A stretch of DNA of 64,000 bases from Balneolaceae bacterium (GTDB taxonomy: Bacteria > Bacteroidota > Rhodothermia > Balneolales > Balneolaceae): NCBI GenBank assembly GCA_017795005.1, contig CP051242.1:1760976-1824975 (forward strand), in the 5' to 3' direction. Every line of letters begins with the position of its first letter. Within the stretch, counting starts at the first letter, position 1. Both the position numbers and the translations under genes were made by a program. The notes under the pieces are model-generated. The model was not told the DNA's origin. It did not search any database and worked only from the letters and a program-made list of their open reading frames with translations. Positions 17,526 to 27,166 of this stretch are shown piece by piece.

Positions 17526-20417
17526 ATGAGAATTAAAATTTTTTTCAAAGCCCTGATTATAACCTCTTTTCTGACATTACCCGTGGTAGCGCAGGATTCT
17601 GTAGACGTAACTTTCAGATATTATCCTGAGAATACTGTAACACGGGTTATGCTTCCCGGAGAATTCAATGATTTTGGTCCTAATAATATGGGAGTAATCT
17701 CACCATCAGCACCTTCTTTAATGGAATATGATTTTGCTGGACAGTTTTGGTTTAAAACAATCAGACTGGAAGTTGGTGGAGGGGAATCGACTAACTCTGG
17801 CAATACCGGTTACAGGTATAAATTTCACGAACATTATGATGGATCTGGCAGTAACAATGCCTGGATTGCCGATCCGTTAAATCCAAATGTAGCTGTTGAA
17901 GGTTTTGGAGATTCCTGGGTCGAAATTACTCACCCGCTCATTTTTCAAATGCAACCAAGAAACAATGAGGTTTTTCAATTAGATGAACCTGATTTAATCG
18001 CCACCGTTGCAGGTAAAACTACAGACCCCATTAGCGAAGTAAATTCAAAAATTTACGTGAATGGTGTAGAGGCGGATAATTTTGAAGGGTACTATAATTC
18101 TACTCTTCAAATCCTGAATATTTCTTCGATTGCCGATCTTGGTATTGAGTTACAGGAAGGTTCTAATACAATTAAAATAATGGCAGTCTCCGAAAATGGG
18201 GATACCATATCAGATTCTACTCAGTTTGCCTTCATAGGTCAACCTCAATCATTATTGGAATCGAGACCGGCAGGGCTAAGAGATGGAATTACTTATAGTG
18301 AAGATGGGACTTCAGTTACCGTATCCCTTTTTGCACCAAAGAAAGAATATGCATTTGTAATTGGAGATTTTAATGACTGGGCTGTTGATCTCGAATACCA
18401 AATGAAAAAAGACTCAATTAATGTCGACAGTGTTTACTTCTGGTATGAAATAACAGGTCTGACTCCAGATCAGGAGTATGGATTTCAATATTTAATAGAT
18501 GGAGAAATTCGAATTGCAGATCCATATTCACAATTGGTTCTTGATGAATTCAACGATCCTTTTATTCCTGAATCTGTTTTTCCAAATCTAAAAGAATATC
18601 CTGAAGGAAAGACTTCTCAGTATGTAACAGTTCTTACTCCTGGAAAAGAAGAATATGTTTGGGAAGCCCCTGATTTTGAACGACCTGATAATGACGAATT
18701 AATGATTTATGAGCTTCTGCTCAGAGACTTTATTGCAGATCATAGCTATCAAACACTGTTAGATACGCTTGATTACCTGTCAAACCTTGGAATTAATGCT
18801 ATTGAATTAATGCCTGTTAATGAGTTCGATGGAAATGAGAGTTGGGGATATAATCCAAGTTTGCATTATGCTTTAGACAAGTACTACGGAACACCGGAAT
18901 CATTTAAAGACTTTGTTGATGAATGCCATAAAAGAGGCATTGTTGTTTTGCTTGATGTAGTGCTAAATCATGCCAGCGGGCAAAATCCATTAGTAAGATT
19001 ATATAACTCCGGAGGGACATCTGGTCCAACGGCAGACAATCCCTATTTCTTTACAGAAGGACAGCATCCGGCAAATGTATTCAACGATATGAATCACTAT
19101 TACCCTGGTACCGAGTACTACTCAAAAAGAGTAATGGAAGAGTGGTTGACTGAATACAATGTAGATGGATTCCGCTTCGATTTAAGTAAAGGTTTTATAG
19201 GGCCAAATACTAACTGGGATGCCTATAATCCAGCTCGAATAGCATTATGGAAAAGATATGCTGATCATATTTGGTCAATCGATCCGGGTGCTTATGTAAT
19301 ACTTGAACATTTTGGTGGTGATCAGGAAGAAAACGAATTATCAGAATATGGTAAAGGAATGATGTTCTGGGGCGGTGCCGGAATTAATCACAATTACAAT
19401 GAAGCAACCATGGGCTATCACGAGGGTGGTAAGTCCAACCTTAATATTGTAATGCCTCAATTTAATGGTTTTAGCAGAAATCATATGATTGGATATTTTG
19501 AAAGTCATGATGAACAATGGCTAATGTTTAAAAACAGAAGCTTTGGTAATTCTTCCGGAGGGTATAGTACAAGAACTTTAAGTACAGCTTTAGATAGAAT
19601 GGAACTTGCCGGAGCTTTCTTTTTTACTCTACCAGGACCAAAAATGATCTGGCAATTCGTTGAACTTGGTTATGGATATGGAGATGCAGGAGAAGAATGC
19701 CTGAAGCCCGGCGACGGTGGAAATGGTGATTGTCCTTCAGCGGCACCTGGCCGAACCGGCAATAAACCAATTCGATGGGACTACTACTCAGATCCGGACA
19801 GGAAAGATTTATACAACGCGTATTCAGAAATGATGAAGCTAAGATATGAGAGTCCGGTTTTTACTCGTCCTGAAGGTTCTTTTTATGCTTTATCAGGGGC
19901 AGTTAAATATTTCCGCTTAACTCATTCCGATACTGATGTAGTAGTTATAGGTAATTTCGGAGTTACTGCTACAAATCAGGATGTAGATTTTACCAAAGAT
20001 GGAATTTGGTATGATTACTTTGGCGCTAGTACTATTGATGTATCGAATCAATCATCTAATATGGACCTGGCACCGGGTGAATTTAAAATCTTCACAACCA
20101 AACAATTTAACTTCAGTACTTCTACCGATGATATTACGGGCAATGATGGACCAAGAGAGTTCAAATTGTATCAGAACTATCCAAACCCATTTAACCCAAC
20201 AACAACCATCAACTACGATGTAGCTCAGAGCGGTTTAGTTACTATTGAGATATATGATATAGTAGGACGTAAAGTTGCAGAGTTGGTGAATGGGGTTAAG
20301 GCTGCAGGCACCTATAGTGTTCAGTTTGATGCAAGTAATTTAAGTAGTGGTGTTTACTTTGCACGATTGCAAGCTGGTAATAATGTTCAAATGCAAAAAA
20401 TGACATTGCTTAAATAA
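17526..20417 (+). CDS. GH13 alpha-amylase-family enzyme, T9SS cargo
   Basis: This 963-residue secreted glucanase has a signal peptide to VVAQ and beta-sandwich N-terminal modules at about 25-245. A CBM48-like domain lies around 250-350 (VSLFAPKKEYAFVIGDFNDW). The GH13 barrel follows, about 385-780, with DVVLNHA as region I. The catalytic residues are nucleophile D552 (DGFRFD), acid/base E594 (VILEHFGG) and transition-state D662 (FESHDEQW). The last 87 residues are a T9SS sorting domain (NYPNPFNPTTTINY), so the enzyme should be surface-anchored or released. It most likely cuts alpha-1,4 or alpha-1,6 bonds in starch; exact specificity (amylase, pullulanase-like or branching-type) is unresolved. 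It overlaps the next gene by 1 bp. Confidence 0.9.
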   Translation: MRIKIFFKALIITSFLTLPVVAQDSVDVTFRYYPENTVTRVMLPGEFNDFGPNNMGVISPSAPSLMEYDFAGQFWFKTIRLEVGGGESTNSGNTGYRYKFHEHYDGSGSNNAWIADPLNPNVAVEGFGDSWVEITHPLIFQMQPRNNEVFQLDEPDLIATVAGKTTDPISEVNSKIYVNGVEADNFEGYYNSTLQILNISSIADLGIELQEGSNTIKIMAVSENGDTISDSTQFAFIGQPQSLLESRPAGLRDGITYSEDGTSVTVSLFAPKKEYAFVIGDFNDWAVDLEYQMKKDSINVDSVYFWYEITGLTPDQEYGFQYLIDGEIRIADPYSQLVLDEFNDPFIPESVFPNLKEYPEGKTSQYVTVLTPGKEEYVWEAPDFERPDNDELMIYELLLRDFIADHSYQTLLDTLDYLSNLGINAIELMPVNEFDGNESWGYNPSLHYALDKYYGTPESFKDFVDECHKRGIVVLLDVVLNHASGQNPLVRLYNSGGTSGPTADNPYFFTEGQHPANVFNDMNHYYPGTEYYSKRVMEEWLTEYNVDGFRFDLSKGFIGPNTNWDAYNPARIALWKRYADHIWSIDPGAYVILEHFGGDQEENELSEYGKGMMFWGGAGINHNYNEATMGYHEGGKSNLNIVMPQFNGFSRNHMIGYFESHDEQWLMFKNRSFGNSSGGYSTRTLSTALDRMELAGAFFFTLPGPKMIWQFVELGYGYGDAGEECLKPGDGGNGDCPSAAPGRTGNKPIRWDYYSDPDRKDLYNAYSEMMKLRYESPVFTRPEGSFYALSGAVKYFRLTHSDTDVVVIGNFGVTATNQDVDFTKDGIWYDYFGASTIDVSNQSSNMDLAPGEFKIFTTKQFNFSTSTDDITGNDGPREFKLYQNYPNPFNPTTTINYDVAQSGLVTIEIYDIVGRKVAELVNGVKAAGTYSVQFDASNLSSGVYFARLQAGNNVQMQKMTLLK

Positions 20418-22768
20418 TGAGAAGAGCCTCTTTTTTGTTAGTATTTTCGCTATTCATTGCGTGTCAAAAACCTGTTGAATTTCAGGGATCGCAAATAATA
20501 GGATTGGCAAGTGCCATAAACCTTGGTTTTGAATCCACTGTTATTGTTATCGAAGATTTTTTTATTGACGCCTCCAAAGTTGAAAATGTAATTGCTCCCG
20601 AAGGTTTGAAAGCTTCTCTAGATAAAAATGAAGGTACAATCGTTCTTACTGGTAGCATTTCCAATCCAATCGATTTACTTACCATTTCTGCTTCCGGAGA
20701 AGAATATTCGATACTGTTAAAGAAATCTACCAAAGAAGAAGTTGAGCTGGTTTTTGACCCTGAGGGAAAAGAATACCAACTGGTTCAGTTAAAGGGAGAA
20801 ATGAACAACTGGAATCCATCGTCTACTGAGTTAGTGAAAGAAGGTGATGTTTGGAAAACCTCCATGCTAATTAATAAAGGGGTATACCAATACTTGTTTG
20901 TGTTAGATGGTGTCGAAACCCTGGATTCATCAAATCCTAACAGCGTTTCCAACGGGATGGGAGGTCGTAATTCTTTATTGACTGTTGGAAATTCAGAGGT
21001 AATAAAACCAAAATTGGTTACAACATCCTTTACAGACTCTAAAGTAATTTTAGAGAATCGCTCGGCAAATGGTACGATTGTTTTTTGGCAGAATAAAAAT
21101 CTTGAAGTGACAGATACAGATCTTGGTTTAGAAGTTACAGTTCCAAAGGAAGCTAAAGAGTTGGAAAGAAGTTATATCAGAGCATGGTCATATAACGAAA
21201 ATGAAATATCAAATGATGTTCTGATCCCTCTTCAAAATGGGAAAGTAGTCGAGAATACAGATCAACTCACCCGACATGATTTCCATAGCTGGAATATGTA
21301 TTTCGTGTTAATCGACCGATTTAAAGATGGGAATGAAGGTAATACCAGAAAGGTAGACGATCCTGATATTCATCCTAAAGCAAATTATTATGGGGGAGAT
21401 TTTGCCGGAATTACTGAAACGATCAAAAGCGGGTACTTCGATAAAATTGGAGTAAATACTTTATGGCTTTCACCGATTACTCAAAATCCGGAAACAGCCT
21501 ATGGATTGTGGGATCAGGGAGGTCCCGTGACAAAATTTTCCGGCTATCATGGATATTGGCCTGTTTCGTCTTCAAAAACTGATAATCGTTTTGGATCAGC
21601 AGATGAATTCAGAGAATTGCTGGATGTTGCTCATGAAAATGGGATGAATGTTATTTTAGATTATGTGGCAAATCATGTGCATGAATTGCATCCTGTCTAC
21701 CAAAATAACCCTGAATGGGCAACCGATTTATATCTTCCGGATGGAAGATTAAATACTGAGCTATGGGATGAACAAAGGCTTACTACCTGGTTTGATACGT
21801 TCATGCCTACACTGGATTTCTCAAAACCAGAGGTGATTGAAACCATGACCGATTCCGCTCTTTATTGGGTTACTGAATTTGATTTAGATGGATTTCGCCA
21901 CGATGCAACCAAGCATATTCAACTGGAGTTCTGGAGAACATTAACCAGAAAGGTAAAAGAAGAAGTAACGTTAAAATCCGGAAAGCAGGTCTATCAGGTT
22001 GGAGAGACATACGGAAGTCGTGAATTGATTGCCAGTTATATTAACTCAGGTATGCTCGATTCCCAGTTTGATTTTGGTATGTATGACGCTGCTGTAAATG
22101 CATTTGGTCAAAATAATTCCTTTAAAGGTCTTAGTGATCAACTACAGGAGAGCTTTAACTACTACGGTTATCATAATTTAATGGGATACATATCCGGAAA
22201 TCACGATAAGGCCCGGTTTATTACCTACACCAGCGGTGAGGTGAAATGGAGCGAAGATGCTAAGTTAGCCGGTTGGACGAGAGAAATTGGTGATCCTCAG
22301 GAATTTGCGTACGACAAATTAAGTATGCTTCATGCCTGGAATATGACCATCCCGGGAATCCCGGTAACCTATCAGGGGGATGAATTTGGTCAACCGGGAG
22401 CGAATGATCCTGATAACAGAAGATGGATGGAATTTGAAGACGAAGAACTAAACACGTTCGAACTTAAAAACAGAAATCTTTTTGGCGTGCTTACAGAGCT
22501 CAGAAATAATAGTATGCCTCTGCTATATGGTGATTTTATATTCCATCTATCTGAAGATGATGTTATGGCATATTCCAGAGCATATTTTGAGCAGCAGGTA
22601 ATTGTGGTTTTCAATAAGTCTAATACAACGAAAACTATTTCAGTCTCTTTACGCGAAGGCTTTGATTACGATCAATTGATTACTTCATTTGGTAATGAGT
22701 TTGAGATAAATGGCTCGAATTTATCCGTTACATTGCCGGCAAATTCATTTGAAATTTTAACACTTTAA
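20417..22768 (+). CDS. GH13 lipoprotein, neopullulanase/cyclomaltodextrinase-like
   Basis: This 783-residue lipoprotein carries a short signal ending in the lipobox LFIAC, so it is membrane-anchored at about Cys16. N-terminal beta domains include a glycogen-binding-like segment, LKGEMNNWNPSS (about 125-180), followed by a GH13 barrel from about 290. The catalytic residues are D496 (DGFRHD), E530 (QVGETYG) and D597 (SGNHDKAR). Families with this plan hydrolyse maltodextrins, cyclodextrins or pullulan. The start codon overlaps the stop of the preceding GH13 gene (TAATG), indicating translational coupling. It probably trims imported oligosaccharides, though which membrane and face it occupies cannot be read from the sequence. 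Confidence 0.88.
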   Translation: MRRASFLLVFSLFIACQKPVEFQGSQIIGLASAINLGFESTVIVIEDFFIDASKVENVIAPEGLKASLDKNEGTIVLTGSISNPIDLLTISASGEEYSILLKKSTKEEVELVFDPEGKEYQLVQLKGEMNNWNPSSTELVKEGDVWKTSMLINKGVYQYLFVLDGVETLDSSNPNSVSNGMGGRNSLLTVGNSEVIKPKLVTTSFTDSKVILENRSANGTIVFWQNKNLEVTDTDLGLEVTVPKEAKELERSYIRAWSYNENEISNDVLIPLQNGKVVENTDQLTRHDFHSWNMYFVLIDRFKDGNEGNTRKVDDPDIHPKANYYGGDFAGITETIKSGYFDKIGVNTLWLSPITQNPETAYGLWDQGGPVTKFSGYHGYWPVSSSKTDNRFGSADEFRELLDVAHENGMNVILDYVANHVHELHPVYQNNPEWATDLYLPDGRLNTELWDEQRLTTWFDTFMPTLDFSKPEVIETMTDSALYWVTEFDLDGFRHDATKHIQLEFWRTLTRKVKEEVTLKSGKQVYQVGETYGSRELIASYINSGMLDSQFDFGMYDAAVNAFGQNNSFKGLSDQLQESFNYYGYHNLMGYISGNHDKARFITYTSGEVKWSEDAKLAGWTREIGDPQEFAYDKLSMLHAWNMTIPGIPVTYQGDEFGQPGANDPDNRRWMEFEDEELNTFELKNRNLFGVLTELRNNSMPLLYGDFIFHLSEDDVMAYSRAYFEQQVIVVFNKSNTTKTISVSLREGFDYDQLITSFGNEFEINGSNLSVTLPANSFEILTL

Positions 22769-22778
22769 GATTCTTTCC

Positions 22779-24155
22779 ATGAAAATTAATCCAGTAAAAC
22801 TGTTAGCCTTAGTTTTAATATCAGGTTCTGTTTATTTGGGCTGTTCCGCTCCTGAAAAACAAGAGTCTTCGCCAGGTTTAAGTACAGTAGAACATCCCGA
22901 GTGGAGTAAAAATGCTAATATTTATGAGGTAAATATTCGTCAATATTCCAAAGAAGGCACTTTTAACGCCTTCAAAGAAGATCTTCCAAGATTAAAAGAT
23001 ATGGGCGTAAAAATCCTCTGGTTAATGCCTATCCAACCTATTGGAGAATTGAACCGAAAAGGTACTTTGGGAAGCTACTATTCTATAAAAGATTATAAAG
23101 ATGTTAATCCTGAATTCGGGACAAAAGAAGATTTTAAAGCCTTGGTTGATGAAGCTCATGAAATGGGTTTTAAAGTTATTCTGGATTGGGTTGCCAACCA
23201 TTCAGCATGGGATAATCCATGGACTGAAAATAAAGACTGGTATACGCTAACCGAAGAAGGAAATTTTCAGCCACCGGTTGAAGACTGGAGTGACGTGATT
23301 GACTTAAACTATGATAATCCTGATATGCGTGCGGCTATGACAGATGCTTTGGTATACTGGGTTGAAGAGTTCAATATTGATGGCTACCGATGTGATGTAG
23401 CGGGAATGGTTCCAACTGATTTCTGGATTGATGCGATTGCAGCGATGGAAGAGATTAAGGATGTGTTTATGTTAGCGGAAGACGGTGATCCTGAACTTTT
23501 GATGGATGCTTTTGATATGAATTATGCATGGGAATATGCGCATATAATTCGTGAAATTGCTAAAGGTGAGCAGAGTTTTGCTGATCTGGATTCTTTGTTT
23601 GCCAGAGATGCTAAAAGATTCCCTGAAAATGCTTACAGAATGTACTTCACTTCTAATCATGATGAAAACTCATGGAATGGAACTGATCCCGGTATGTATG
23701 GAGAAAACTTCGAAAACTTTGCTGTTCTCTCGGCAACCGTTCAGGGAATGCCATTGATTTATAATGGACAGGAATCAGTGTTGGATAAGCAGCTCGAATT
23801 TTTTGAAAAAGATGAGATAGAATGGAAAGAGTATGGCTATCAGGATTTCTATAAAGTATTACTCGAATTAAATACTACAAATGAAGCACTTTGGAACGGT
23901 TCTTACGGTGGTGACTTTAACAGAATTTCATCTCCGGAAGAAACTTATGCATTCTCAAGAAAAAAGAACCAACATGAGGTAATAGTGGCTATTAATAACT
24001 CAGATGAAGTACAAGAATTCTCGGTTCCAATGTGGTCGTCTGATACTTATATAAAACTTGGTGCTACAGAAGGTGAAATGAAAGGCTCAGGCGCGGGTTC
24101 TACGTATGAATTCGAACTTCCACCACACCGTTGGTTTATTTTAGCTACTAAATAA
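22779..24155 (+). CDS. GH13 alpha-amylase lipoprotein
   Basis: This 458-residue lipoprotein has a lipobox-type signal (VYLGC, about Cys22) followed almost directly by a compact GH13 barrel starting YEVNIRQYSKEG. The catalytic residues are D206 (DGYRCD), E234 (MLAEDGD) and D295 (TSNHDENSW), and WVANHSAWDNPW marks region I. The small size without accessory domains suggests an alpha-amylase or glucosidase acting on short maltodextrins. It sits 10 bp after the neopullulanase-like gene and 14 bp before the transporter, so periplasmic action just before uptake is the simplest reading. Confidence 0.9.
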   Translation: MKINPVKLLALVLISGSVYLGCSAPEKQESSPGLSTVEHPEWSKNANIYEVNIRQYSKEGTFNAFKEDLPRLKDMGVKILWLMPIQPIGELNRKGTLGSYYSIKDYKDVNPEFGTKEDFKALVDEAHEMGFKVILDWVANHSAWDNPWTENKDWYTLTEEGNFQPPVEDWSDVIDLNYDNPDMRAAMTDALVYWVEEFNIDGYRCDVAGMVPTDFWIDAIAAMEEIKDVFMLAEDGDPELLMDAFDMNYAWEYAHIIREIAKGEQSFADLDSLFARDAKRFPENAYRMYFTSNHDENSWNGTDPGMYGENFENFAVLSATVQGMPLIYNGQESVLDKQLEFFEKDEIEWKEYGYQDFYKVLLELNTTNEALWNGSYGGDFNRISSPEETYAFSRKKNQHEVIVAINNSDEVQEFSVPMWSSDTYIKLGATEGEMKGSGAGSTYEFELPPHRWFILATK

Positions 24156-24169
24156 TTCAGGACTCAATC

Positions 24170-25684
24170 ATGTCTAATTCAGTTCAGAAAAAACCCAGAC
24201 TAAATTTTCTTCAACTCTGGAATATGAGTTTCGGATTCCTTGGCATCCAAATGGGCTTCGCTTTACAAAACGCTAATACCAGTAGAATCTTTGAAACACT
24301 AGGTGCAGATACTTCTAGTCTTGCTATATACTGGTTAGCTGCTCCTGTAACCGGTTTAATTGTTCAACCTATTATTGGGTATTATTCTGATAGAACCTGG
24401 TTACCAAAATGGGGAAGGAGACGTCCATATTTTGCACTTGGAGCAATAACAGGAGCCATCGCACTAGTAGCGATGCCTAATTCAGCAGCGCTATGGATAG
24501 CGGTTGGTGTACTATGGATTATGGATGCTTCTATTAACATTACAATGGAACCATTCAGAGCATTTGTTGGCGATTTGTTACCTGAGGAACAACGAACTTC
24601 AGGGTTCGCAATGCAGAGTTTCTTCATTGGAATTGGAGCATTAGTAGCGTCTTTCCTTCCATGGATTTTTGCAAATTGGTTAAATATCCCAAATACAGCA
24701 CCTGAAGGTGTTATACCTCCATCGGTTAAATACTCTTTCTATATTGGAGCTGCGATGTATTTTATCACGGTAATGTGGACGGTGTTTACCACTAAAGAAT
24801 ATCCGCCTGAAGTAGACGAAGATCATGACGAACCCGCTATGGCAAGTGATCAGGAATCTATGTTTGCCGGGAAGTTTAACCGAATAGGTCTTATGTATCT
24901 GGGTTCAGGTGCAATATTTTCGGCTTTTGTAGCAATAGCAGGAATTGATCAGCAACTCCATGTATTAGGTGGCGGATTGATACTATTTGGATTAGTTCAT
25001 TTTATTGGATCATCTCTGACAAAGAGTGGTAGAACAAGATCAGCCCTAGTTCACATTGTAAAGGATTTTAATACCATGCCTAAAACTATGGTGCAATTGG
25101 CAGTAGTACAGTTTTTCACGTGGTTTGCATTATTTTCTATGTGGATTTATACCACATCCGCAGTGACTTCACATATTTACGGAACAACAGATACTACTTC
25201 CTTACTCTATAATCAGGGGGCTGATATGGTAAGTAATTTATTTGGTGGATATAATGGTATTGCAGCTTTAGCTGCAATAATGCTTCCATGGATTGCCCGA
25301 AAAACCAGCCGAAAAGTAACTCATATGATGGCTCTGGTAATAGGAGGAATAGGATTAATTTCAATTTACTTCATTACAAATCCTAGTATGCTATGGTTAA
25401 GTATGGTTGGAGTTGGAATTGCATGGGCAAGTATTTTATCTATGCCATACGCGATTTTATCAGGATCTATTCCGGCCGATAAAATGGGATACTATATGGG
25501 AGTGTTCAACTTTTTTATAGTGATTCCACAAATTCTTGCAGCATCTGTACTTGGGTTTATACTTACAACGCTTTTTGGTGGACAAACCATTTTGATATTA
25601 GTACTAGGTGGTGTTTCTATGATACTATCAGGTATTTTATGTCTGCGGGTTGATGATGAGGGAGAATCTGAAGCTGCTGCTTGA
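24170..25684 (+). CDS. MFS sugar transporter, maltose/sucrose (SLC45/GPH-like) type
   Basis: This 504-residue inner-membrane carrier has about twelve hydrophobic segments. The N-terminus (LWNMSFGFLGIQMGFALQNA) and the loop IGYYSDRTWLPKWGRRRPY match maltose/sucrose MFS carriers common in Bacteroidota polysaccharide loci. It would import maltose or short maltodextrins produced by the GH13 enzymes by cation symport. It is the last gene of the locus, 14 bp after the amylase gene and 35 bp before a strong intrinsic terminator. The number and placement of helices were judged by eye only. Confidence 0.88.
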   Translation: MSNSVQKKPRLNFLQLWNMSFGFLGIQMGFALQNANTSRIFETLGADTSSLAIYWLAAPVTGLIVQPIIGYYSDRTWLPKWGRRRPYFALGAITGAIALVAMPNSAALWIAVGVLWIMDASINITMEPFRAFVGDLLPEEQRTSGFAMQSFFIGIGALVASFLPWIFANWLNIPNTAPEGVIPPSVKYSFYIGAAMYFITVMWTVFTTKEYPPEVDEDHDEPAMASDQESMFAGKFNRIGLMYLGSGAIFSAFVAIAGIDQQLHVLGGGLILFGLVHFIGSSLTKSGRTRSALVHIVKDFNTMPKTMVQLAVVQFFTWFALFSMWIYTTSAVTSHIYGTTDTTSLLYNQGADMVSNLFGGYNGIAALAAIMLPWIARKTSRKVTHMMALVIGGIGLISIYFITNPSMLWLSMVGVGIAWASILSMPYAILSGSIPADKMGYYMGVFNFFIVIPQILAASVLGFILTTLFGGQTILILVLGGVSMILSGILCLRVDDEGESEAAA

Positions 25685-25719
25685 TTAATCTTACCGTAAA
25701 AATGAAAAGAATATTTCTC

Positions 25720-25748
25720 AAAGCACTGATACTTATCAGTGCTTTTTT
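25720..25748 (+). terminator. Intrinsic terminator of the starch locus
   Basis: AAAGCACTGATA at 25720-25731 pairs with the complement ending at 25745 around a very tight loop, and six T residues follow. It closes the transcription unit that starts near 5890. Confidence 0.88.
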
Positions 25749-25796
25749 ATTTGATTTTAGTACCTATTAGGATCATAACTTTCTTAATTTATAAGC

Positions 25797-26318
25797 ATGA
25801 AATTAGATCAAAAATATTTTGTGCCTTTTATTCTGGTATGCGCTGCTTTTACCATGCTCTTTATCGTAATCTCTTCGTTTAATTTTACCGAACAAAGACA
25901 AGAAAGGTTTACGGAATACACCATGGGCTACGAAGAATTACTCACAAAATCTCATCCATATATCAATAAAAGTGATAGTCTGAAACTGGGAGATTTACAG
26001 GGAAGCCAGACTGTCGTGCTTTTCTGGGCTTCCTGGTCTGAGAAATCAGCTGAAATAATGAACGAGTTTAATGAAGTACTGGCACTAAGACCTGATTTAA
26101 ACATTGTGGCTGCATTAGTTAAAGATGCAACTGAAAGTATTGTCGATTCAACTCTTAGCTACGATTTCATTTACATAGATGGCACAATTCTGTTTAATGA
26201 ACTTAGGGCGCCAGGAATTCCTAGTTTTATTTTACTGGATGAAAATGGAGCACTGATTTCTACTCATGTTGGATTTAAAGAAGGAGAAGTTTCGAATCTT
26301 TTAATTCAAGGACCATAG
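25797..26318 (+). CDS. Membrane-anchored thioredoxin-fold protein lacking the CxxC motif
   Basis: This 173-residue protein has an N-terminal membrane helix (residues 8-28) and a TlpA/thioredoxin-like domain. The strand and active-site loop VVLFWASWSEKS align with the usual WAxWCxxC, but both cysteines are replaced (Ser-Glu-Lys-Ser). The cis-proline loop APGIPSFILLDENG is retained. It therefore cannot act as a dithiol oxidoreductase in the usual way and may bind peptides or another protein. It ends where the GTG of the next gene begins (1-base overlap), so it is coupled to the pabC-like and folC genes. Confidence 0.75.
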   Translation: MKLDQKYFVPFILVCAAFTMLFIVISSFNFTEQRQERFTEYTMGYEELLTKSHPYINKSDSLKLGDLQGSQTVVLFWASWSEKSAEIMNEFNEVLALRPDLNIVAALVKDATESIVDSTLSYDFIYIDGTILFNELRAPGIPSFILLDENGALISTHVGFKEGEVSNLLIQGP

Positions 26319-27166
26319 TGAAAGAATATGTCATCTTTAATGGAAATTTAATCCAAAAGGATGAAGTTTTAATCTCTCCGGATAATCGTGGGATGATGTA
26401 TGGAGACGGTTGCTTTGATACTTTCAGAGCATATAAGGGAACGTTTCTACACCTGGAGGATCATTTCAATAGAACGAAAGCTGCAGCAGAGTTTCTGGGT
26501 ATAAAAGTAGTTTTTGACTTGGATGGATTTAAAGCGAAAATAATAGAACTTCTGGAGGCTAATAATCTATTAAATGAGGATGCAATCGTGCGTGTTCAAT
26601 GCTGGCGGGATGGAAGAAGAGGCTATTTCACTCGTTCAGATGAAGCCAATTGGTATACAACCAGTGTTCCTTATTCGATTTCTAAGGCGCCCATATCTCT
26701 GGCTACTGTGAATGTTAATACAATTCCATTCGAAGCCTTAGACCGAAGATTTAAGTTCTCAAACGGGATTAATTATATCCTTGCAGCAAAAGAGGCTCGT
26801 GAAAAAGAAGCTGATGACGTACTCATGTGTACAGTAGATGGTAAAATCAGTGAAACTACCATCGCCAATATTTTCTGGATAAAAGATAATAAACTATATA
26901 CTCCGGCCTTAAATTGTGACCTTTTTCCCGGAATTACACGAAAAGTTTTGATTGGATTAATCCATGAAATTATTGGTCTGGAAATTAATGAAGGTGAATT
27001 TGATCCAAAAGAGATTCTTAAAGCCGATGCAGTATTTGTTACTAATTCTATTAGGGAAATAGTTTCGGTATACAGAATAGATGAAACCAAATTTGATATC
27101 ACTCATCATTTGATCAGTGTGGTCGAAAAACTTTATTCGAATTATAAAAATAGTAATCTGAACTAA
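26318..27166 (+). CDS. pabC: Class IV aminotransferase, probable aminodeoxychorismate lyase
   Basis: This 282-residue fold-type IV PLP enzyme starts at a GTG overlapping the preceding stop. The entry motif SPDNRGMMYGDGCFDTFRAYKG and the exit motif GKISETTIANIFWI are typical of the BCAT/PabC/DAAT family. K146 in RRFKFSNGINY is the predicted PLP lysine. Branched-chain aminotransferases share the fold, but folC follows without a gap, which favours 4-amino-4-deoxychorismate lyase, the enzyme making p-aminobenzoate for folate. The name rests mainly on this context. Confidence 0.6.
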   Translation: MKEYVIFNGNLIQKDEVLISPDNRGMMYGDGCFDTFRAYKGTFLHLEDHFNRTKAAAEFLGIKVVFDLDGFKAKIIELLEANNLLNEDAIVRVQCWRDGRRGYFTRSDEANWYTTSVPYSISKAPISLATVNVNTIPFEALDRRFKFSNGINYILAAKEAREKEADDVLMCTVDGKISETTIANIFWIKDNKLYTPALNCDLFPGITRKVLIGLIHEIIGLEINEGEFDPKEILKADAVFVTNSIREIVSVYRIDETKFDITHHLISVVEKLYSNYKNSNLN

